From: Pseudomonas sp. KU26590
Lineage (GTDB): Bacteria; Pseudomonadota; Gammaproteobacteria; Pseudomonadales; Pseudomonadaceae
NCBI RefSeq assembly: GCF_026153515.1
Contig: NZ_CP110644.1
Location: forward strand, 62,001-126,000
Direction of reading: 5' to 3'
Length of the DNA stretch: 64,000 bases
Shown here: positions 55,161-63,580 of the stretch, piece by piece
Layout: the number at the start of each line of letters is the position of its first letter
How positions within the stretch are numbered: the stretch's first letter is position 1
Notes under the pieces: generated by a model
The model's database searches: none
Seen by the model: only the letters and a program-made list of their open reading frames with translations
What the model was told of the DNA's origin: nothing
Translations under genes and position numbers: made by a program

Positions 55161-56552
55161 TCAGTTCATCACAACCTTGCCTGCCTTCCCCGCCTTGCGA
55201 CGGCTCGAAACGAGCAGGCCTGCTGCCACGACCATCAGGCTCAACAGCCCGGTGGCAATGATCTCCATGCGGTGGCCTTCCTGGAACAGCATGATGGTCA
55301 GCACGGCGACGATAAACACGATCACCGCCCAGGTCAGGCCAGGGAACAGCCACATGCGGAAGTCGATGGCCTGGCCTGCTGCTTCACGCTTGCGGCGCAT
55401 ACGCAGTTGGGACACGGCGATTACCAGATACACCAGCAGCGCGATGGCGCCCGAGCTAGCCAGCAGGAAGTCAAACACCGCCGCAGGTGCGACGTAGTTG
55501 GCGAACACGGCGGCAAACGCAGCGCCGGTCGACAGCAGGACCGCCCAGTAAGGCGTGCCGGCTTTGGTGGTGCGCTGGGAAACAGCAGGCGCGTCGCCAC
55601 GTTTGCCGAGGGAAAAGAGCATGCGTGAAGCCGTGTACAGCGCCGAGTTCAGGCAGCTGGTCACTGCGACCAGCACGACGATGTCGACGATCAGCTTGGC
55701 GTTCGGAATGCCCATCAGATCGAGCACGGTCTGGTACGAACCCACTTCAGCCAGACGGCTGTCGTTCCAAGGCACCAGCGCGACGACGAGGAAGATCGAG
55801 AGCAGATAGAACAGGCAGATCCGCCAGATCACCGAGTTGGTGGCCTTGGTGATTTGTTGGCCGGGATTCTTGGATTCTGCCGCCGCGATGGTGACGATTT
55901 CAGTCCCCATGAACGAGAACATGGTGGTCAGCATCGCTGCGAGCACCGCGCCCATGCCGTTAGGCAGGAAACCCTGTGTGTCGTACAAGTGACTGACGCC
56001 ACTGACCTGGCTATTCGGCAGCAGACCCAACACCGCCGCAATGCCCAGCAGCACGAAACCAATGATCGCGATGACCTTGATCAGGGCGAACCAGAACTCG
56101 AACTCTCCGTAGTTCTTCACGCTGAACAGGTTGGTCGCGGTGAGCAGCAGGGTGATCACCAGCGTGAACGCCCAGATCGCCACGTTCGGAAACCACGCGT
56201 GCAGAATCGTCGCGGCGGCATTGGCTTCCAGTGGAATGACCAACACCCAGAACCACCAGTACAACCAGCCGATGGTGAAGCCGGCCCAGTGCCCGATCGC
56301 ACGGTCGGCGTAAGTCGAGAAAGAACCGGTGTCCGGCGAAGCGACGGCCATTTCCGCCAGCATGCGCATCACCAGCACCACCAGCGTACCGGCGGCGCCG
56401 TAGGCCAGAAGTACGGCCGGCCCGGCTTCGGCAATCGCGTGGCCGGAGCCAACGAAGAGGCCGGCGCCGATTACGCCCGCGATCGAGAGCATGGTGATGT
56501 GGCGCGGCTTGAGCCCTTGTTCAAGGTTTGAAGCGTTGGGTGTACTGCTCAT
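55161..56552 (-). CDS. gabP: APC-family amino-acid permease (GabP-like)
   Basis: A 463-residue transporter with 12 predicted helices. I chose ATG 56552 (MSSTPNASNLEQGLKPRHIT), preceded by GGTGG. The first helix MLSIAGVIGAGLFVGSGHAI carries the APC substrate motif. GSFSTYADRAIGHWAGFTIG and AAAESKNPGQQITKATNSVI are typical of the GABA/amino-acid permease group (GabP, CycA, ProY). GABA is the likeliest substrate and would connect with polyamine catabolism, whose end product is GABA. The substrate is inferred. Confidence 0.85.
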   Translation of the reverse strand: MSSTPNASNLEQGLKPRHITMLSIAGVIGAGLFVGSGHAIAEAGPAVLLAYGAAGTLVVLVMRMLAEMAVASPDTGSFSTYADRAIGHWAGFTIGWLYWWFWVLVIPLEANAAATILHAWFPNVAIWAFTLVITLLLTATNLFSVKNYGEFEFWFALIKVIAIIGFVLLGIAAVLGLLPNSQVSGVSHLYDTQGFLPNGMGAVLAAMLTTMFSFMGTEIVTIAAAESKNPGQQITKATNSVIWRICLFYLLSIFLVVALVPWNDSRLAEVGSYQTVLDLMGIPNAKLIVDIVVLVAVTSCLNSALYTASRMLFSLGKRGDAPAVSQRTTKAGTPYWAVLLSTGAAFAAVFANYVAPAAVFDFLLASSGAIALLVYLVIAVSQLRMRRKREAAGQAIDFRMWLFPGLTWAVIVFIVAVLTIMLFQEGHRMEIIATGLLSLMVVAAGLLVSSRRKAGKAGKVVMN

Positions 56553-57048
56553 GAAACCCACCTTAGAAGGATTTTTGTACGGATCAGGACGCGTGGCGGC
56601 TCTTCGTAAAGAGAACACAACAGCTCTGTTATTTATTTTTTACGCAAGAATTACGCCAAGATGTTTCAAATACGACGTCGCAGCGGGATACGCCCGCTCC
56701 AGACGATTTCCGCAAGTCCATGAATGCAATAGCAATTCGCCAGTCGTGTAGGAAACGTTACCGAGCGCAACAGGAGTGAGACGATTGGCCGCACCGAAAA
56801 TACACACTCACGACGAAATGGCACCAAATAAGCGCACAAGAATGCCTGCCGATCGCGCTCGTGGCCGAAACACCCTTCCCCACGGCGGGTAAAGCTGGCA
56901 CCATCGCGCCCTTTTTGCGCAACGGCATTCTACGCCGGCGCCCATCAAGCTCATCCCATTAAGGCTTCGCGCAGCACGCCTGTTGCGACCGCCAGGCGTC
57001 ATCCAACTGGCCAACCCGATGAGCCCACCGAACACACGAGGACTGAAC
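56553..57048. promoter_or_regulatory. Divergent promoter region, gabP / amino-acid ABC operon
   Basis: A 496-base gap between two divergent start codons. It is AT-rich near 56620-56670 (TTATTTATTTTTTACGCAAG). I see no gene, no REP and no clear operator. Short frames here are unsupported. Confidence 0.5.
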
Positions 57049-57822
57049 ATGGCCGAGGCCACGCCCGCCCTGGAAATCCGCAATCTGCACAAGCGCTATG
57101 GCGAACTCGACGTGCTCAAGGGCATTTCGCTGAGTGCCCGCGATGGCGATGTGATCTCGATTCTGGGTTCCTCCGGCTCAGGCAAGTCGACGCTGCTGCG
57201 CTGCATCAATTTGCTGGAGAACCCACATCAGGGGCAGATTCTAGTCGCCGGCGAAGAACTCAAGCTGAAAGCTACCCGCAAGGGTGAACTGATCGCCGCC
57301 GACAACCGTCAGATCAACCGCCTGCGCAGCGAGATCGGCTTTGTCTTTCAGAATTTCAATCTCTGGCCGCACATGACCGTCCTCGATAACATCACCGAGG
57401 CGCCGCGCCGAGTGCTGGGGCAGAGCAAAGCTGAAGCCACCGAAGTCGCCGAAGCGTTGCTGGCCAAAGTGGGAATCGCCGACAAACGTCATGCCTATCC
57501 TGCACAGTTGTCGGGCGGTCAGCAGCAACGTGCCGCCATTGCGCGCACGCTGGCGATGCAGCCCAAGGTCATTCTGTTCGATGAGCCTACATCTGCCCTC
57601 GATCCCGAGATGGTGCAGGAAGTGCTTAGTGTTATTCGTGGCCTGGCCGAAGAAGGCCGGACCATGCTGATGGTGACCCACGAAATGAATTTCGCCCGCC
57701 AGGTGTCCAGCGAAGTAATCTTCCTGCACCAAGGGCTGATAGAAGAACAAGGATCGCCAGACCAGGTCTTCGATGACCCACGGTCGGCGCGCTGCAAACA
57801 ATTCATGTCCAGCAATCGCTAA
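57049..57822 (+). CDS. Amino-acid ABC transporter ATP-binding protein (HisP/ArtP-like)
   Basis: A 257-residue ATPase (ATG 57049, GAGGA before it). Walker A GSSGSGKST, signature QLSGGQQQRAAIARTLA, Walker B VILFDEPTSALDPEM and switch His MVTHEMNFARQV place it in the polar amino-acid group. It is the first gene of a four-gene operon: ATPase, binding protein, two permeases. The unusual insertion VAGEELKLKATRKGELIAAD is typical of HisP-like members. Confidence 0.94.
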   Translation: MAEATPALEIRNLHKRYGELDVLKGISLSARDGDVISILGSSGSGKSTLLRCINLLENPHQGQILVAGEELKLKATRKGELIAADNRQINRLRSEIGFVFQNFNLWPHMTVLDNITEAPRRVLGQSKAEATEVAEALLAKVGIADKRHAYPAQLSGGQQQRAAIARTLAMQPKVILFDEPTSALDPEMVQEVLSVIRGLAEEGRTMLMVTHEMNFARQVSSEVIFLHQGLIEEQGSPDQVFDDPRSARCKQFMSSNR

Positions 57823-57835
57823 CGGAGCAACATCG

Positions 57836-58600
57836 ATGCAGACCCTGAGAAACATTCTGTTGGCCGCTGCCGCCACCCTGGCCATGGCCTCCAGCGCCTT
57901 TGCTGCCGACACCCTGAAAATGGGCATCGAGGGCGCCTACCCGCCGTTCAACAACAAGGACGCCAGCGGTCAGGTGGTGGGCTTTGATGTGGAGATTGGC
58001 AACGCACTGTGCGCCAAGATGAAAGTGACCTGCGAAACCGTCACGTCCGATTGGGACGGCATCATTCCGGCGCTGAACGCGCAGAAGTTCGATTTCCTGA
58101 TTTCTTCGATGTCGATCACCGAAGAACGCATGCAGGCCGTGGATTTCACCATTCCGTACTACTCCAACAAGCTGCAGTTCGTCGCGCCAAAAACCACGAA
58201 CCTGAGCGGCGACCTGGCCGCCATCAAGGAAACGCTGAAGGGCAAGACCATCGGTGCCCAACGCGCGACCCTGTCCGGCTCGTGGCTGGAAGACAACTGG
58301 GGCGACGACGTGACCGTCAAGCTGTACGACTCCCAGGAAAACGCCTTTCTCGACCTGGCGTCGGGCCGCCTCGACGCAGTGCTCGGCGACAAATACGCCA
58401 GCTACGAGTGGCTGAAAGGCAAGGAAGGCCAGAGCTTCGAGTTCAAAGGTGATGCGCTGCCGGTTGACGACAAGATCGGCATCGCGGTGCGTAAAGACGA
58501 CCCGCTGCGCGACAAGCTGAGCGAAGCGCTGAAAGAAATCATCGCCGACGGCACCTATAAGAAGATCAACGACAAGTATTTCCCGTTCAGCATCCTCTGA
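57836..58600 (+). CDS. Basic amino-acid-binding periplasmic protein (HisJ/ArgT-like)
   Basis: A 254-residue binding protein (ATG 57836, CGGAGC before; signal peptide MQTLRNILLAAAATLAMASS, cut after AFA). LKMGIEGAYPPFNNKDASGQ and VGFDVEIGNALCAKMKVTCE are typical of lysine/arginine/ornithine- and histidine-binding proteins, including the pair of cysteines seven residues apart that form their disulfide. FDFLISSMSITEERMQAVDF is the second hallmark. Cationic amino acids are the likely ligands. Confidence 0.93.
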   Translation: MQTLRNILLAAAATLAMASSAFAADTLKMGIEGAYPPFNNKDASGQVVGFDVEIGNALCAKMKVTCETVTSDWDGIIPALNAQKFDFLISSMSITEERMQAVDFTIPYYSNKLQFVAPKTTNLSGDLAAIKETLKGKTIGAQRATLSGSWLEDNWGDDVTVKLYDSQENAFLDLASGRLDAVLGDKYASYEWLKGKEGQSFEFKGDALPVDDKIGIAVRKDDPLRDKLSEALKEIIADGTYKKINDKYFPFSIL

Positions 58601-58667
58601 CCTGCCTGACCATCGCCGCCGTTTGCTCGCGCAGACGGCGGCGTCTGCCCTCTAGACAAACAACGCC

Positions 58668-59363
58668 ATGAACTTCGATCTCTATGGATTCGGCCCGGCC
58701 CTGGCCGCCGGCATGCTGATGACCCTTCAACTTGCGCTGTCGGCCCTCTGCCTGGGGCTGGTCCTCGGCCTGCACGGGGCGCTGGCGAAGACCTCGCCAA
58801 ATCGTGCCTTGCAGTGGCTCGGCGGCACCTACTCCACGCTGGTGCGCGGCATCCCCGAATTGCTGTGGGTGTTGCTGATCTACTTCGGCACGGTCAGCTC
58901 GATGCGGGCGATCGGCAAGCTGTTCGACATTCCGAACCTGTCGCTGAGTGCTTTCGCGGCTGGCGTTATCGCGTTGGGCCTGTGCTTCGGCGCCTACGCA
59001 ACCGAAGTGTTTCGGGGCGCCATACTGTCGATCCCGAAAGGCCATCGCGAGGCGGGGCTCGCGCTGGGCATGTCGCGCTCGCGCATCTTCTTCAAACTGG
59101 TGATGCCGCAGATGTGGCGCATTGCGCTGCCGGGGCTCGGCAACCTGTTCATGATCCTGATGAAGGACACCGCGCTGGTTTCGGTCATTGGCCTTGAGGA
59201 AGTCATGCGCCACGCGCAGATCGCGGTCACGTCCACCAAGCAGCCCTTCACCTTCTATATGGTCGCGGCGCTGATGTACCTGTGCATGACCGCGGTGTCG
59301 ATGATCGGCCTGGCATGGCTGGAGAAACGCGCTTCGGTGGGTTTTGTGAGGAGCGCGTCATGA
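58668..59363 (+). CDS. Amino-acid ABC transporter permease (HisQ-like)
   Basis: A 231-residue permease with about five helices. The EAA loop is GHREAGLALGMSRSRIFFKL. It begins GFGPALAAGMLMTLQLALSA, as in the HisM/HisQ group. It overlaps the next permease gene by four bases. Confidence 0.92.
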   Translation: MNFDLYGFGPALAAGMLMTLQLALSALCLGLVLGLHGALAKTSPNRALQWLGGTYSTLVRGIPELLWVLLIYFGTVSSMRAIGKLFDIPNLSLSAFAAGVIALGLCFGAYATEVFRGAILSIPKGHREAGLALGMSRSRIFFKLVMPQMWRIALPGLGNLFMILMKDTALVSVIGLEEVMRHAQIAVTSTKQPFTFYMVAALMYLCMTAVSMIGLAWLEKRASVGFVRSAS

Positions 59364-60049
59364 GTTGGGAATTCGTCCTCAAATGGCTGCCGAAACTGCT
59401 GCACGGCGCCACCGTGACGCTGGAGCTGGTCGCCGTCGCGGTGATTGCCGGCCTCATTCTCGCCATACCGCTGGGCATCGCTCGCGCCTCGCGTAACGCC
59501 TATGTCCGGGCGCTGCCCTACGCTTACATCTTCTTCTTTCGTGGCACGCCGCTGCTGGTGCAGCTGTTTCTGGTCTATTACGGCCTGGCGCAATTCGACG
59601 TCGTCACCAAAGGCCCCTTGTGGCCTTACCTGCGCGACCCGTTCTTCTGCGCGGCGCTGACCATGACGCTGCACACCACCGCCTACATCGCGGAGATCCT
59701 GCGCGGCGCCATTCAGGCCGTGCCGCCCGGCGAAATCGAAGCGGCTCGCGCACTGGGCATGTCCAGAGGCAAAGCGCTGCTGTACATCATCCTGCCCCGC
59801 GCCGCACGCATCGGCCTGACGGCGTACAGCAACGAAGTCATTCTGATGCTCAAGGCCAGCGCGCTGGCGAGCACCGTGACCCTGCTCGACATCACCGGCA
59901 TGGCCCGCACCATCAACGCGCGGACCTACATGCCGGAGCAGACTTTCCTCATCGCCGGGTTAATCTATCTGGTGATGTCGTTCGTGCTGGTGCAAGGCTT
60001 CAAACTGCTGGAGCGCTATTTGCGGGTGGACGCCAGCCAAGGGCGGTGA
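59360..60049 (+). CDS. Amino-acid ABC transporter permease (HisM-like)
   Basis: A 229-residue permease. RALPYAYIFFFRGTPLLVQL and PGEIEAARALGMSRGKALLY (EAA loop) are classic HisM/ArtM features. Its start overlaps the previous gene and it completes the four-gene importer. The last helix ends LIYLVMSFVLVQGFKLLERY. Confidence 0.92.
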   Translation: MSWEFVLKWLPKLLHGATVTLELVAVAVIAGLILAIPLGIARASRNAYVRALPYAYIFFFRGTPLLVQLFLVYYGLAQFDVVTKGPLWPYLRDPFFCAALTMTLHTTAYIAEILRGAIQAVPPGEIEAARALGMSRGKALLYIILPRAARIGLTAYSNEVILMLKASALASTVTLLDITGMARTINARTYMPEQTFLIAGLIYLVMSFVLVQGFKLLERYLRVDASQGR

Positions 60050-60083
60050 GGCTACTGCGCATTCCCGCAGAGAATACGGTCCC

Positions 60084-60110
60084 TGTAGGAGTGAGCTTGC
60101 TCGCGAAAGC
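60084..60110 (+). repeat. Single REP-like sequence (GTAGGAGTGAGCTTGCTCGCGAA type)
   Basis: One arm, GTAGGAGTGAGCTTGCTCGC, of the same family as 41446-41470, downstream of the ABC operon. Confidence 0.65.
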
Positions 60111-60205
60111 GGCACTTCAACCGCCAAAGATCGCCATGGCTGAAGAGCGCCCCCTGCCCCTGATTCACCGTATGCTGCACGGCACAGCTCAACTGCCAGA
60201 ACCCA

Positions 60206-61411
60206 ATGCCACTCACACCTGCGCAACTCCAATCCCGATTCGCCGCGCTCGATGTCTTCCTCCTAGAGCATCAGGCACTGTGGCGCCCGCGCCCCTTCAC
60301 CCATCGCCACCTGCCGTGGGAATCGCAGCACCCGGAGCTGGCGAGCTGGCTGCGACAACGTTCGCTCGAAAAGGCGGAAGCTGCGCACAACCATCCCGAA
60401 CAGCTCGATGCGCCACAGCCGTTTACGCAGCTAGCCTTACAGTCGAAGGCATTAAGCGAGATCGACCCGCTGCCACCCATGAGCCTGGAGACTGTGTCAG
60501 CGCGCATGAGCGTCGACGTACCCGGCCGCAAGTGGCAGCAGATCGAAGCCTTCGCCAGCCGCTTGACCTTTCAGCGACAGCCAACCCACTGGCTGGACTG
60601 GTGCTCGGGCAAAGGCCATCTCGGTCGACGCCTCGCCCATGGCGGCCAAGCGCTCACCTGCCTGGAATACGATGCGCAACTGGTGGAAGCAGGACGGCAA
60701 CTCAGCGAAAAACTGGGCATCCACGCGAACCATCTGCATCAAGACGTCATGGCCGACGATGCAGCCGGGCGCCTCGAAGCGCATCACACACCCGTCGCCC
60801 TCCACGCCTGCGGCGACCTTCATGTGCGCCTCATGCATCTGGCCAGCGACGCCCACTGCCAACAACTGGCCATCGCGCCCTGCTGCTACAACCGCATCAC
60901 CGGCGAGCACTACCGCCCGATATCCCGGCAGGGCAAAGCGTCCACGCTCACGCTCTCCATCGATGACCTCGGCCTGCCCCTAACCGAAACCGTCACCGCT
61001 GGCGCCCGCGTGCGCCGCCAGCGCGACACCTCCATGGCCAGACGCCTCGGATTCGACCTGCTGCAGCGACAGCTACGCGGCGTCGACGACTACCTGCCAA
61101 CGCCGTCGCTGCCCAGCGCCTGGCTCGACAAACCATTCGCCGACTACTGCCGCGACCTCGCCGAACTCAAGCAACTCCCCTCCCCCGGCATTCAGGACTG
61201 GACCGCCCTTGAAGCAGCGGGTTGGGCGCGTCTGGCCGAAGTGCGCAACCTCGAACTGCTGCGCAACCTCTTCCGCCGGCCGCTGGAAATTTGGCTCATC
61301 CTCGACCGCGCGCTTTATCTGACTGAGTGCTGGTACGACGTGCACATCGGCACCTTCTGCGACAGCAAAGTCACTCCGCGCAATCTGCTCATTCTTGCAG
61401 AGCGACTGTGA
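60206..61411 (+). CDS. SAM-dependent methyltransferase (TRM13/METTL25-like fold)
   Basis: A 401-residue cytosolic protein. The Rossmann methyltransferase core begins at WLDWCSGKGHLGRRLAHGGQ (motif I), then ALTCLEYDAQLVEAGRQL (motif II, acidic Glu), VALHACGDLHVRLM and LAIAPCCYNRI (motif IV region). HACGDL plus CCYN is the signature of METTL25/Trm13-related proteins. The ~110-residue N-terminal and ~130-residue C-terminal parts are helical. The substrate (RNA or protein) is not known. The start ATG 60206 lacks a good ribosome site. Confidence 0.82.
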   Translation: MPLTPAQLQSRFAALDVFLLEHQALWRPRPFTHRHLPWESQHPELASWLRQRSLEKAEAAHNHPEQLDAPQPFTQLALQSKALSEIDPLPPMSLETVSARMSVDVPGRKWQQIEAFASRLTFQRQPTHWLDWCSGKGHLGRRLAHGGQALTCLEYDAQLVEAGRQLSEKLGIHANHLHQDVMADDAAGRLEAHHTPVALHACGDLHVRLMHLASDAHCQQLAIAPCCYNRITGEHYRPISRQGKASTLTLSIDDLGLPLTETVTAGARVRRQRDTSMARRLGFDLLQRQLRGVDDYLPTPSLPSAWLDKPFADYCRDLAELKQLPSPGIQDWTALEAAGWARLAEVRNLELLRNLFRRPLEIWLILDRALYLTECWYDVHIGTFCDSKVTPRNLLILAERL

Positions 61412-61664
61412 GCGTTTTTTGACGCGGGCACCTGTGGATAACTCTGTTGATGAAATTCCAGCGAACGCCCGGAAATCCTGCTTTGGAGGGGATGTAACCA
61501 TTTGTTCATTTTTTAGGCAGCACAAAATTGGCGCTAAAACAGTAGCTTGCGAACGATTGAGAATGGTTCCTGAATCTGACCGATCGTCGCCTTAGGTTTG
61601 TGCGGATTGTGAATAACGGTAATCACCTTCGGGCATAAGGGCGGCGAAAAAACTGAAATTAGGG

Positions 61665-61693
61665 CTTTACTCGCCAGATCAAATCCCTATAAT
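61665..61693 (+). promoter_or_regulatory. Sigma-70 promoter of tRNA-Thr
   Basis: A weak -35 (CTTTAC, 61665-61670), a 17-base spacer and a perfect TATAAT (61688-61693) lie 13 bases before the tRNA. Confidence 0.75.
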
Positions 61694-61706
61694 CAGCGCC
61701 CACAAC

Positions 61707-61782
<76 letters not shown>

Positions 61783-61825
61783 TACAAGGTTTCTGAGAAG
61801 GCTATTAACGTCTCTGAAACTTCAG

Positions 61826-61852
61826 AAAAACCCGCCTTTTGGCGGGTTTTTT
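61826..61852 (+). terminator. Rho-independent terminator after tRNA-Thr
   Basis: AAAAACCCGCC-(TTTT)-GGCGGGTTTTTT, 43 bases after the tRNA. Confidence 0.92.
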
Positions 61853-62001
61853 CGTTTCGCCGTCAGCGAAACTTCCCACAGCATTTCCGGCAGCATCTGA
61901 TAAGAGGCCGCGCCAAGCGCTGCCATCCACGCGAGAAGAAGCAAGATACAGTGCTGCCCATCGAAGACGATGCCGACTTGGGTCGGCGTGAGGAATAGTG
62001 G

Positions 62002-62238
62002 ATGGGTGGCAAGCCGAGACCTGATCCCTCTATAGTCAGTGGCTTCAGGGTCGCGTATGTAGATGGCGGGCGTAAATATTATTTTGATGGGGTAGAGCAG
62101 CGGTATTACTCCTGGGACTCGCTCCACGGCGAATTTGAAGTCTTCGACCGGCGTGGATTTCACTTGGGTTCGGTTTGCCCTGTAACCGGGCTTGCCTTGA
62201 AACCTCCTGTCCGCGGACGAAGAATCAAAACGAACTGA
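62002..62238 (+). CDS. Free-standing colicin-E3-type ribonuclease domain
   Basis: A 78-residue protein (ATG 62002, AGGA seven bases before). From residue ~23 it matches the cytotoxic domain of colicin E3/cloacin DF13, which cuts 16S rRNA in the decoding centre. In colicin E3 the catalytic block is WDSQHGELE; here it is WDSLHGEFE, with D39, H42, E44 and E46 kept. It continues GFHLGSVCPVTGLALK (colicin: QHLGSFDPKTGNQLK) and a basic C-terminus with several Arg (RGRRIKTN). No receptor, translocation or PAAR/Rhs part is attached. The same frame is open upstream to 61771 except for one TAG at 61996, so it may be a separated toxin tip. The gene downstream follows after nine bases. Confidence 0.75.
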   Translation: MGGKPRPDPSIVSGFRVAYVDGGRKYYFDGVEQRYYSWDSLHGEFEVFDRRGFHLGSVCPVTGLALKPPVRGRRIKTN

Positions 62239-62247
62239 GAGGTTCAT

Positions 62248-62562
62248 ATGAATTTTGTAGAGCTCTGCCTCAAAGGTGACGTGCTGGAAGAAGAAATCGA
62301 CCAGTTTATCGAGGCGTGGCACGAAGGCCATGAAGGTGTAGACCTTGAGTTGCACGAGTACTTGGGCATGCGTTGGGAGGAGTACCAGTTATGGTCGACG
62401 ACGCCATCAGTACTGCCTTTTGTATTGGCCGCCCATAAGTTCGGTACATCCCTTGAGGATCAGCTTGCCCAAGACAAATTTGCTATTGCGGCGCGAGCGC
62501 GCTCAGTGTCTGAAGCAACCAAAGTCGAGGCGTGGCTGCGCAGCATAGGCAAAATAGAGTGA
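62248..62562 (+). CDS. Small acidic helical protein, candidate antitoxin/immunity partner
   Basis: A 104-residue protein (ATG 62248, GAGAGG before). It is acidic and helical: VLEEEIDQFIEAWHEGHEGV, then ELHEYLGMRWEEYQLWSTTP, then SVLPFVLAAHKFG. The LHxxLGMxxxEYxLW block resembles small proteins often encoded next to ImmA/IrrE peptidases in accessory regions; I cannot name the family. It shows no resemblance to the colicin E3 immunity protein. It lies nine bases after the RNase gene and overlaps the next gene by four bases, so it is the middle member of a three-gene unit. Confidence 0.75.
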   Translation: MNFVELCLKGDVLEEEIDQFIEAWHEGHEGVDLELHEYLGMRWEEYQLWSTTPSVLPFVLAAHKFGTSLEDQLAQDKFAIAARARSVSEATKVEAWLRSIGKIE

Positions 62563-63485
62563 CTCCCGAGGAAAAGATGGCCAATCGCGTGTTGGCCATT
62601 CGCCGACTGGCCCCACCTTACGACCTTGAGCAACTCGCTTCTGCATACGGAAATCTTGAATATCTTGAGCTGCCTTTTGGTGTAGACGGCATAACAATCG
62701 GAATCGGCGAATCGACCAAGCCTCTGATTCTAGTCAACTCATCCGCACCTGCCACTCGGCGAAAATTTACCCTCGCGCACGAAATTGGTCACGTTGTCAT
62801 TCCTTGGCATACAGGCACCATCGTGTCTCATTTAGAAAACGGCAAGGTCGATGCTGCGTATAGCCAGATGGAATCCGAGGCCAATCGCTTCGCCGCTGAA
62901 TTACTGATGCCCTCCCAGTGGCTTGTCGCAGAATTCCAACGTTCAGCTAACCTGGAGCAATATTTTCGCTCTGTGCTTGCGCAGTCAGGCGCCTCCAGAG
63001 AGGCAACGCTTAATAAAATATTACGCCCTCTTCCGTGCCCCGTGATCTGCATACATGTAGATAGTGCATACAGAATACTGAGCGCTCGTAAATCCACGTC
63101 GGCGCCGCATTTGCCTATTCAAGGCACTATTGTCAACAACGGGTCATTCGGGGCAGACAACAATTTCGAACAGTTCGAAATTGACAGCCAGCTGTACATG
63201 AGCTGGACATTTGTTGGTCGTGACATCAAGGAAGTAGACCATAGGCCGTGGCGGGTGGTTCTCGCACAAATCATGGAGGAGACCGCAGCACACCAGTATT
63301 TGCAAAGCATCAACGGAGTCTTGGCTGCTGCTTACGGTAGAGATAAAGCTCTCAGCGAACCTGAGATATGCGGCGCAATCATTCGCGCGTTTACCAACAA
63401 AGAAAACCTCAGGGGCGTCCTTGAACATGAACTCTTCGAGCAATTTGTCATAAAAAGAGTAAAAGAACTCAAGCAACGCATTTAG
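62559..63485 (+). CDS. ImmA/IrrE-family metallo-endopeptidase
   Basis: A 308-residue protein. I chose GTG 62559, overlapping the previous stop (GTGA); ATG 62577 is the alternative. The zinc site is HEIGH (H74, E75, H78) in FTLAHEIGHVVIPWH, with the third ligand in MESEANRFAAELLMP (Glu107). Residues ~1-120 are the peptidase domain; ~180-308 are an extra helical region of unknown type. ImmA-type enzymes cut a partner repressor or antitoxin to switch a mobile element or toxin on. By overlap, its likeliest partner is the 104-residue protein. No XRE repressor is fused or adjacent. Confidence 0.88.
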   Translation: MTPEEKMANRVLAIRRLAPPYDLEQLASAYGNLEYLELPFGVDGITIGIGESTKPLILVNSSAPATRRKFTLAHEIGHVVIPWHTGTIVSHLENGKVDAAYSQMESEANRFAAELLMPSQWLVAEFQRSANLEQYFRSVLAQSGASREATLNKILRPLPCPVICIHVDSAYRILSARKSTSAPHLPIQGTIVNNGSFGADNNFEQFEIDSQLYMSWTFVGRDIKEVDHRPWRVVLAQIMEETAAHQYLQSINGVLAAAYGRDKALSEPEICGAIIRAFTNKENLRGVLEHELFEQFVIKRVKELKQRI

Positions 63486-63580
63486 TTATTAAACTGACAC
63501 CGTCCACTCGTCACAGCGGCTTATTGTGCCGACAGCGATCCACGGGCATCATCGTTGGCTCGACACAAGGAAGCGTCTCC

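Noticed and set aside
61822..62355. 177-codon minus-strand frame opposite the RNase ORF
   Set aside because: It runs through the tRNA-Thr terminator and lies opposite a frame with the complete E3 catalytic motif; no family resemblance.
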